19,204 bases of DNA from an uncultured Sutterella sp. (GTDB taxonomy: Bacteria; Pseudomonadota; Gammaproteobacteria; Burkholderiales; Burkholderiaceae_F). The notes below the pieces were generated by a model that was given only the letters and a program-made list of their open reading frames with translations, did no database searches and was not told the origin of the DNA. The stretch is from the NCBI GenBank assembly GCA_900552915.1, contig USBS01000020.1, positions 1 to 19,204 of the forward strand, read 5' to 3'. Shown one piece after another: positions 6,440 to 12,940 of the stretch. Every line of letters begins with the position of its first letter. The stretch's first letter is position 1. A program made the translations under genes and the position numbers.

Positions 6440-8416
6440 GTGATTGCTGAAATCGGTCACTTTGCGCTGATACTCGCGCTTGTGCTCTCGGTCGTGCAGT
6501 GCGTGCTGCCGCTCGTGGGTGCCGCGCGCGGCATCGGTTCGTGGATGGCGCTTGCGCGTACTGCGGCCTATGCCAATGCGCTTTTTCTGACAATTGCCTT
6601 CGGCGCTCTGGCGTATTCGTTCTACATCAGCGACTTTACGCTTCTGAACGTGGCGAGCAATTCCAATTCGCTGCTGCCTTGGTTCTACAAGGTTGCCGCA
6701 ACTTGGGGCAGCCATGAAGGCTCGATTTTGTTCTGGTCTCTGATGCTCAGTTGGTGGGGCTTTTTCGTGGCTCTTACCAGCAAGAAGCTTCCGCAGGAAA
6801 CCGTGGCGCGCGTTTTGGGCGTCATGGGCTTCATCACGGTTGGCTTCGTGGCGTTCATGCTGTTTACCTCGAACCCGTTCCTGCGCTTGTTCCCGGCCGC
6901 GCCCGAAGGCGCCGACCTCAATCCGCTGCTGCAGGACCCGGGCATGGTGTTCCATCCGCCGCTGCTTTACATGGGTTATGTGGGCTTCACGGTTCCGTTT
7001 GCCTTTGCGATCGCCGCGCTCGTTGCCGGTCGTCTTGACGCGGTCTGGGCGCGCTGGATGCGCCCCTGGACGACGTTGGCTTGGATTCTTCTGACGCTCG
7101 GCATTTCGCTCGGCTCCTACTGGTCCTACTACGAATTGGGCTGGGGCGGTTGGTGGTTCTGGGATCCGGTCGAAAACTCGTCCTTCATGCCCTGGCTCAC
7201 CGGTACGGCACTGCTGCACAGCTTGGCCGTTACCGAAAAACGCGGCTGCTTCAAGATCTGGACGGTGCTTCTGGCTATCATCACCTTCAGCCTGTCTCTG
7301 TTGGGCACCTTCCTGGTGCGCTCGGGCATTCTCACGTCCGTGCACGCCTTTGCGACCGACCCCGAACGCGGCATCTTCATTCTGGCGTTCCTGATCGTTG
7401 TGATCGGTCTGTCGTTCCTGCTTTTTGCCTGGCGTGCCCCGACTGTGGGCCTGGGCGGCAACTTCTCGATGGTCAGCCGCGAATCGCTGCTTTTGGTCAA
7501 CAACGTGCTTTTGGTCGTTGCCATGGGTGCGGTGCTGCTCGGCACGCTTTATCCGCTTTTCTTGGATGCCTTGAATGCGGGCAAGATTTCCGTCGGACCT
7601 CCCTACTTTGACGCGGTCTTCGGCCCCCTGATGCTGCCGATGCTCTTCTTGCTCGGCGTGGCGCCCTTTGCCCGCTGGAAGGAAGCCGATCTCGGTCAGC
7701 TCACCAAGCGCCTGTGGGTGATTCTCGTCATTGCCGTGGCGATCGGCGTTGCCGTGCCGCTTCTGATGGGACGATGGAGCACCTGGGTCTTCGTGGGCAT
7801 CACGCTTGCCGCCTGGGTTGCCGTCAGCGCCGTCGACAACATCCGCGAGCGCGGCCGCAACATGAAGGTGGGCTTCTTCAAGAAGCTTGCCAGCCATCCG
7901 CGCGCCTTCTGGGGCATGCATCTGGCGCACTTGGGCGTTGCGATGTTCGTGGTGGGCGTAGCGCTTGTGAAGGGCTACCCGGCGGAACGCGACGTGCGCA
8001 TGGTTGCGGGCGAACACGTGACCGTTTCGGGCTACACCTTTGTCTTTGACGGCACCGAAGAGGTTCGCGGTCCGAACTACACCGCCACGCGCGGCGCCTT
8101 TACCGTTACCAAGGACGGCAAGGAAATCGCCAAGCTCTATCCCGAAAAGCGCAATTACTACAGCTCTCGCTCCATGCCGATGACCGAAGCTGCCATCAAG
8201 CATTCGATCGACGGCGACATTTATGTGAGCTTGGGTGAACCCGTAGGCGACGGCGCCTGGATCGTGCGCGCCTACCGCAAACCCTTCGTGACCTGGATTT
8301 GGTGGGGCACGATTTTGATGGCGCTCGGCGGCTTCATTGCGATTCTCGACCGCCGCTATCGTACGTCCCGTAAAAAGACGAGCCGCGCAACCAACGCTGC
8401 GGCCGTGGAGGCATGA
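6440..8416 (+). CDS. ccmF: Cytochrome c heme lyase subunit CcmF
   Basis: CcmF is the polytopic membrane core that takes heme from CcmE and, with CcmH and CcmI, attaches it to CXXCH sites of apocytochromes. The 658 residues are full length. The WWD domain is at 234-253 (GWGGWWFWDPVENSSFMPWL). Conserved heme-ligand histidines are visible at H172 (FHPPLLY), H260 (ALLHS), H302 (SVHAFA) and in GMHLAHLGVAMF near residue 495. I chose the GTG at 6440 because TTAGGGAG precedes it and the product begins MIAEIGHFALILAL, the usual family start. The stop overlaps the ccmG ATG by three bases. Confidence 0.97.
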   Translation: MIAEIGHFALILALVLSVVQCVLPLVGAARGIGSWMALARTAAYANALFLTIAFGALAYSFYISDFTLLNVASNSNSLLPWFYKVAATWGSHEGSILFWSLMLSWWGFFVALTSKKLPQETVARVLGVMGFITVGFVAFMLFTSNPFLRLFPAAPEGADLNPLLQDPGMVFHPPLLYMGYVGFTVPFAFAIAALVAGRLDAVWARWMRPWTTLAWILLTLGISLGSYWSYYELGWGGWWFWDPVENSSFMPWLTGTALLHSLAVTEKRGCFKIWTVLLAIITFSLSLLGTFLVRSGILTSVHAFATDPERGIFILAFLIVVIGLSFLLFAWRAPTVGLGGNFSMVSRESLLLVNNVLLVVAMGAVLLGTLYPLFLDALNAGKISVGPPYFDAVFGPLMLPMLFLLGVAPFARWKEADLGQLTKRLWVILVIAVAIGVAVPLLMGRWSTWVFVGITLAAWVAVSAVDNIRERGRNMKVGFFKKLASHPRAFWGMHLAHLGVAMFVVGVALVKGYPAERDVRMVAGEHVTVSGYTFVFDGTEEVRGPNYTATRGAFTVTKDGKEIAKLYPEKRNYYSSRSMPMTEAAIKHSIDGDIYVSLGEPVGDGAWIVRAYRKPFVTWIWWGTILMALGGFIAILDRRYRTSRKKTSRATNAAAVEA

Positions 8417-8946
8417 TCATGCGTCTGAAGTATCTTATTCCGCTTGCGATTTTTCTCTTCTTGTGCGGCTTTCTCTTTAAGGGCCTCTACATGGATCCCC
8501 GCGAGGTGCCGTCGGCTCTGATCGACAAGCCCGCTCCGGAGTTCTCCTTGCCGACCATGCAGGGCGAAACCGTCACCAAGAAGGATCTTCTCGGAAAGGT
8601 TTACCTCTTAAACGTCTGGGCCTCCTGGTGTGAAGCCTGCCGCTACGAGCATCCGTACTTCGTGCAGCTCAAAAACGAAGGTCTCAAGACCATGATCGTG
8701 GGCTACAACATGCGAGACAAGCCCGCGCAGGCCGCCCGGTGGCTGCAGGTGCTGGGCAACCCCTACGACGTGATTTTGGTTGACGCTAGCGGCAAGGCCT
8801 CGATCGACTTCGGCGTTTACGGCGCTCCCGAAACGTTTGTGATCGACAAGAAGGGCGTGATCCGCTACAAGGTGGTGGGCCCGATGACCGAAGAAATCTG
8901 GACGAAGGACGTCAAGCCCATCGTCGATATGCTCGAAAAGCAGTAA
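8413..8946 (+). CDS. ccmG: Thiol:disulfide interchange protein CcmG (DsbE)
   Basis: CcmG is a membrane-tethered periplasmic thioredoxin-fold protein that helps keep apocytochrome CXXCH cysteines reduced. The 177 residues have an N-terminal anchor (about 5-24). The active site is WCEAC with C73 and C76 (NVWASWCEACRYEHPYF), and the cis-proline loop is GVYGAPE (134-140). The Glu-Ala pair between the cysteines differs from the Pro-Thr I recall for Escherichia coli CcmG, so the redox potential may differ. The start is ATG 8413, overlapping the ccmF stop, or ATG 8419 two codons on; TGGAGG lies just upstream and serves either. Confidence 0.95.
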   Translation: MIMRLKYLIPLAIFLFLCGFLFKGLYMDPREVPSALIDKPAPEFSLPTMQGETVTKKDLLGKVYLLNVWASWCEACRYEHPYFVQLKNEGLKTMIVGYNMRDKPAQAARWLQVLGNPYDVILVDASGKASIDFGVYGAPETFVIDKKGVIRYKVVGPMTEEIWTKDVKPIVDMLEKQ

Positions 8947-8961
8947 TAGCAGGAGACGAAC

Positions 8962-9480
8962 ATGATGCTTAAGAAACTGTGTCTTACCGCCTCCTGCGCT
9001 GCGATGCTTGCGGCTGCGGGCGTTGCGTCCGCTCAGTCAGCTCCGTCGATTTCACAGGTTGCCAACCAGTCCAAGGAAGCCGTTCCGACGGCCTATGACC
9101 CGGTTGCTCACAAGCGCGTTCTGGGGATTTCCGAGCAGTTGCGCTGCCTCGTTTGCCAGAATCAGTCGATTGCCGACTCCAATGCGGAACTTGCCGTCGA
9201 TCTGCGCAATCAGGTGATCGAGCAGATCAATGCCGGCCGCACCGACGAAGAAATCATCAAGTACATGGTCGACCGCTACGGCGACTTTGTGCTCTACAAC
9301 CCGCCTTTTAAGGCCAGCACGGTGATTTTGTGGGCCGGTCCCGCCGTTCTTTTCTTCGGCGCGCTGATTGCCTTCTACATCAATCTGCGCCGTCGCAAGA
9401 CGCAGGTGGCTCAGAGCGAACGCACGCTCACGCCCGACGAAAAGCGTCGCGCCGAAGCGTTGCTGCGCGGCGACAAATAA
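8962..9480 (+). CDS. ccmH: Cytochrome c maturation protein CcmH (CcmL-type, thiol-reducing domain)
   Basis: CcmH reduces or holds the apocytochrome cysteines next to CcmF. The 172 residues have a signal peptide (about 1-25, cleavage near VASAQ). A three-helix domain follows with the redox motif LRCLVCQNQSI (60-70; C62 and C65) and YGDFVLYNPPF (106-116), then one transmembrane helix (about 120-141) and a short tail. This corresponds to the N-terminal domain of the fused Escherichia coli CcmH; the TPR part is the separate next gene. ATG codons at 8962 and 8965 both follow GCAGGAGAC. Confidence 0.95.
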   Translation: MMLKKLCLTASCAAMLAAAGVASAQSAPSISQVANQSKEAVPTAYDPVAHKRVLGISEQLRCLVCQNQSIADSNAELAVDLRNQVIEQINAGRTDEEIIKYMVDRYGDFVLYNPPFKASTVILWAGPAVLFFGALIAFYINLRRRKTQVAQSERTLTPDEKRRAEALLRGDK

Positions 9481-9498
9481 CGGGAAAGAGAGGATCAA

Positions 9499-10791
9499 GT
9501 GCTGTCTATTTTTATCGCTATTGCCATCGCGCTCGTTGTCGTTGCGCTCGCTCTGGTGGTGTGGCCGCTTGTGCGCCGCGACTACGACGACGGCGTTTCG
9601 CGCCGCAAGGCCGACAACCTTGCCATCCTGCGCCAGCAGTACGAAGAGCTTGAGGCTGAGCACAAGGCCGGCCGCGTGAGCGACGATGAATTCGAAGAAA
9701 CGCGCGGCGAAATCGAAACCCGCGTGCTCGAAGAGTCTAAGGATCCCGAAGACGCCGTGCCGCTGCGACAGGGCAAGCAAGGCATCTATGCTGCGTTTGC
9801 ACTCGTGGTGCTTATTCCGGTGACCTCCTTTTTGCTTTACCTGGAAATCGGCTCTCCGATCGCCATGGATCCCGACTTCACGCGTCAGCAGGAGCAGATG
9901 CAGAAGGTGGCGGGCCAGCACAGTGCGGCTGAACTGACCGAACAGGTGAAGTTCCTTGAAGAACGCTTGAAGGAGCATCCGGACAACCCCGACGGCTGGA
10001 TGATGCTTGCGCGCACGAGCGCCGCTCTCAAGGATTGGAACAAGAGCTCGCAGGCCTTTGAGCAGGTCAACCGACTGGTGCCCGAAAACGCCGATGTGCT
10101 GGCCGACTGGGCCGATGTGCTTGCGGCTGCTCAGCAGGGCAATCTCGAGGGTCGTCCGAAGGAACTCATCGAGCAGGCGCTTGCCGTCGATCCTCAGCAC
10201 TGGAAGGCTCTGGCGCTGATGGGAACGCTGTGCTTCAACAAGGCCGACTATCAGGGCGCCGTGAAATACTGGAGCCGCATGCTTGCCGGCGTTGAGCAGG
10301 GCAGCGAAGAGTGGCGCCAGATCATGGAAAACATTGAACAAGCTCGTCGTGCGGGCGGTCTGCCGCCCGATCCCTCGATCGGTTCGATCGAACCTCAGGC
10401 TGGTGCCGTTTCTGGCGCTCAGCAGCCTGCGGCCGCCTCCGGCGCGGTGATCACGGGTGAGGTCGATGTATCGCCCGAAATGAAGGCCAAGATCCGTCCC
10501 GAAGATACGGTCTTCGTGTATGCACGTCCGATCGAAGGCAGCAAGATGCCGGTGGCGTTTGCGAGCTACAAGGGCAAGGATCTGCCGATTAAGTTCCGAC
10601 TGGATTCGCAAAGCCAGATGGGCATGGGCATGAAGACGCTTGCCGATGTGCAGGAGGCTTATGTGGAAGCACGCGTCTCGCGCTCGGGCAACTTCATGCC
10701 GGCCTCAGGCGACCTTGAAGGTGCAGCCGACGGCAAGGTGGCTGTTGGCACGCAGGGCGTGCGTGTGGTGATCACCAAACAGATCCCGTAA
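9499..10791 (+). CDS. ccmI: Cytochrome c biogenesis TPR protein CcmI
   Basis: CcmI recruits apocytochromes through their C-terminal helix for delivery to CcmF/H. The 430 residues comprise a first membrane helix (1-23), a cytoplasmic loop rich in charged helix (27-90; LAILRQQYEELEAE is typical), a second membrane helix (95-116), a TPR region (about 150-285), and a C-terminal periplasmic domain (about 320-430, containing VSPEMKAKIRPEDTVFVYAR). The start is GTG at 9499, preceded by AGAGAGGA. This is the usual CcmI layout and the last gene of the operon, followed by a strong terminator. Confidence 0.93.
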   Translation: MLSIFIAIAIALVVVALALVVWPLVRRDYDDGVSRRKADNLAILRQQYEELEAEHKAGRVSDDEFEETRGEIETRVLEESKDPEDAVPLRQGKQGIYAAFALVVLIPVTSFLLYLEIGSPIAMDPDFTRQQEQMQKVAGQHSAAELTEQVKFLEERLKEHPDNPDGWMMLARTSAALKDWNKSSQAFEQVNRLVPENADVLADWADVLAAAQQGNLEGRPKELIEQALAVDPQHWKALALMGTLCFNKADYQGAVKYWSRMLAGVEQGSEEWRQIMENIEQARRAGGLPPDPSIGSIEPQAGAVSGAQQPAAASGAVITGEVDVSPEMKAKIRPEDTVFVYARPIEGSKMPVAFASYKGKDLPIKFRLDSQSQMGMGMKTLADVQEAYVEARVSRSGNFMPASGDLEGAADGKVAVGTQGVRVVITKQIP

Positions 10792-10816
10792 GCGCTTCTT
10801 TAGCTCTGCATGAAAT

Positions 10817-10872
10817 GCCGTCGCAGCGGTTCGGAATCTTTCCGGATTTCTGCGGCGGCTTCTTTTTGTTTT
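10817..10872 (+). terminator. Intrinsic terminator of the ccm operon
   Basis: The outer stem pairs GCCGTCGCAG (10817-10826) with CTGCGGCGGC (10850-10859), continuous with one G-U wobble. An inner TTCGGAA/TTCCGG stem extends it. It is followed at once by TTCTTTTTGTTTT. This is a strong, textbook rho-independent terminator placed 25 bases after the ccmI stop. Confidence 0.92.
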
Positions 10873-10906
10873 CTACCAAAGTCTTTCTTCTAATGTTTGG
10901 TAGAAA
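10870..10906. repeat. Perfect 11-bp inverted repeat in the convergent spacer
   Basis: TTTCTACCAAA (10870-10880) and TTTGGTAGAAA (10896-10906) are exact reverse complements around a 15-base loop. The left arm overlaps the T tract of the ccm terminator. No T run follows the hairpin in either direction, so it is not a simple second terminator. It may be a 3' structure protecting or processing an RNA, or a protein-binding palindrome. Confidence 0.7.
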
Positions 10907-10942
10907 GAAACTGTTCGGCGTAGCAGCTCACTAACAACCTCA

Positions 10943-12204
10943 CTAGCCGGCAAGCTGCGGCACTGCGTAAGCGAGCACCTTGACGCCCGCCATGAAGTCC
11001 GCCATCTTCATGTCTTCATGCGGATTGTGAGAGCCTTTCTGATTGGCGACGAAAAGCATGGCCGTCGGTACGCCCGCGTTGGCAAAGTACGCGCTGTCGT
11101 GACCGGCACCGGAAGCGATCGGTCTTACCGGAACGCCGGCTTTGGCAGCGGCTTTGTGCAGCACGTGCTGCAGCTCCTCGTCCATGCGCGCCGGGTGAGA
11201 TTCCAGAAGCGGATCGAAAACAAAGCGCACGCCTCGCTTGACGCCTACTTCAAGCGCTTCCTTTTGCAAAAACGCGTGAAAACGCAGGCATTCCTCGTGA
11301 TCAAGGCTTCGGATGTCGAAGGAAAAGTCGAGGTGGGGGATTGGAAAGAGTGCCTCGTCTTCAACGGCTTCGGACATCGATATGATTCCGGTGGTTTCGA
11401 CGAGATCGCGCCCGGCGTTGAGCTCTGATTGCCATAGAACTTCCATGCGCACAAGCAATTCCGTGGTCGCCCGGACTACGGCGTCATAGGGGGCAGTGCA
11501 ATCCACACGTTCGCAGCGAATCGCCTTGTGCGAGTACAAGCCTCGAATGCCGGTCACAATGCCTGTTCGTTTTTCGGGTTCCATGTCAAGGATCGGGCCT
11601 TGCTCGATATGTAACTCGATGAAGCAGGCTAGGAACTTGAGGTCGATCAACGGTTTGCCTGTTACGAGTTTTTCGGGGATCAGCCCGCACCGTCGCATGG
11701 CTTTTGCCAATGTCGTGACGCCGTCGCGGTTGACAAGGCGGATGTCTTCGGGCTCGAGCAGCCCCAAAAGCGCTCGCGACCCAAGGTATGGCTTGCCGTA
11801 GAAAGAGTTTTCTTCGCCGCGCAACGCGAGTACAGAAACGGGGCGGGCGACACGCAGAGCCCCGCCACAATTCCGGCAAGCCCGTCGTAGTTTCCGCCTT
11901 CGGGAACCGAGTCGGCATGGCTTCCGAGTACCACGGCTGCAGCCGCAGAATCGGTTCCCGGTTGGTCGAGCCAGAGGTTGCCTGCCGCGTCCGAACGTGC
12001 AGCAAGTCCCAACTTGCTGCCTGCTGTGCGTAGGTACTCGATCGCCGCCGTTTCCACAGATCCGTAGGCTTCACGCGTTACACCCGCGCCGTGGCGCGAG
12101 AGCTTGCGAATGTCTTGGAACAACTTTTCGGCAAAAGCTTGCGTGTCGACCCAAAGGTCTGTGTCGGTTTTGAGAGTTTCAAGCAGTGTGCGGTTGTCGG
12201 GCAT
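10943..12204 (-). pseudogene. M20-family amidohydrolase (allantoate / N-carbamoyl-amino acid type), frameshifted
   Basis: The two parts together match a full M20 metallohydrolase of the AllC/HyuC group, which cleaves ureido or carbamoyl amides. The N-terminal frame (start 12204) has GSHADSV and NYDG, with metal ligands H96, D98 and D107. It then leaves the family after V118 near 11850. The family sequence resumes in another frame with ARPVSVLALRGEENSFYGK, then FIELHIEQGP and SHNPHEDM, to the stop at 10943. The span is 1262 bases, one short of a 420-residue gene, so a single-base loss near 11850 explains it. All expected metal ligands remain, so the break is recent or a sequence error. No ribosome binding site is clear at the ATG. 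Substrate cannot be told. Confidence 0.88.
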
Positions 12205-12259
12205 GACGGCGGGCGAGCGGTTGGAAATAACGCAAGGTTACGGCAAAACAAACGCCCGA

Positions 12260-12304
12260 ACAAAAACAGGCGGCGCTTTCCGAAATTTCGGGTATGCGCC
12301 GCCC
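12260..12304 (-). terminator. Intrinsic terminator of dmsAB
   Basis: Read on the minus strand, GGCGGCGC (from 12303) pairs perfectly with GCGCCGCC (to 12269). It encloses an inner perfect palindrome CCGAAATTTCGG and is followed by TGTTTTTGTT. It lies about 30 bases after the dmsB stop. It separates dmsAB from the M20 gene, so the hydrolase is probably not part of the dms operon. Confidence 0.88.
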
Positions 12305-12334
12305 GTTTCATGTGTGGATCGCAAGCTCAAGCGG

Positions 12335-12925
12335 TTACTTGACGATCTCGGCGTGAGCCGCCGGCTTCACAACAAGATTGGGTTTGGTCTGAGCCGGAGA
12401 CGGAAGCGGTGCGATATGTGCACCATTGCCGTACTTCGCACGCAGTTCGTCCACATAGCCGAAGTCAAGCGCACGCTGCGTGCAGGCTTCGACGCAAACA
12501 GGTTTGCCGCCCTTGGAAATGCGGTCGAGGCACGCATCGCACTTCGTCATCTTGCGTGCTTTCTGATCGAGCTGAGGCGCATGGTAGGGGCAAGCCATAG
12601 CGCAAGCGCCGCACCCGATGCATTTGCTGCGGTCGATGAGCACGAGGCCGCCGAGTTCCGGATGCTTGGCGTGCGCTTTGGTGGGGCACACCTTTACGCA
12701 AGCCGGGTCGTCGCAATGGTTGCACGACACGGATACGTACCCGTGTTGAACGTCCTGATGCCAGGCGCCCGTGGCGCGGTCCTGGTGCCAGGAACCGGTT
12801 TCGTAGCCCAAAATGTGACGGAAAAAGCGTCCGTCCTCAAGCCCGTTTTTGTCTGCACAGGCAATCTGGCAGGCCTTGCATCCCGTGCAGCGGGAGGCGT
12901 CGAAATAGAATCCGTACTGTTTCAT
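12335..12925 (-). CDS. dmsB: DmsB-type four-cluster iron-sulfur electron-transfer subunit
   Basis: This subunit passes electrons to the molybdenum subunit. The 196 residues contain four ferredoxin-type cysteine groups: C13-16-19-23 (CTGCKACQIAC), C68-71-76-80 (CNHCDDPACVKVC), C102-105-108-112 (CIGCGACAMAC) and C129-132-144-148. All 16 cysteines are present, enough for four [4Fe-4S] clusters. There is no export signal, as usual, since DmsB is carried across with the Tat-tagged DmsA. The ATG follows GGGAG and begins 15 bases after the dmsA stop. A terminator follows directly, and no dmsC anchor gene is present. Confidence 0.95.
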   Translation of the reverse strand: MKQYGFYFDASRCTGCKACQIACADKNGLEDGRFFRHILGYETGSWHQDRATGAWHQDVQHGYVSVSCNHCDDPACVKVCPTKAHAKHPELGGLVLIDRSKCIGCGACAMACPYHAPQLDQKARKMTKCDACLDRISKGGKPVCVEACTQRALDFGYVDELRAKYGNGAHIAPLPSPAQTKPNLVVKPAAHAEIVK

Positions 12926-12940
12926 ATCCGTTACTCCCGC

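Noticed and set aside
6416..8203. Long minus-strand open frame (595 codons) opposite ccmF
   Set aside because: It mirrors ccmF, which has all conserved histidines and the WWD motif. The antisense product is a His/Arg/Glu-rich string with no domain.
9052..10611. Minus-strand open frame (519 codons) opposite ccmH and ccmI
   Set aside because: It spans two real genes and their junction. It has no sensible start signal and no motifs.
12205..12334. Possible dmsC or dmsD remnant after dmsB
   Set aside because: The 130 bases hold a terminator and no hydrophobic or chaperone-like frame.
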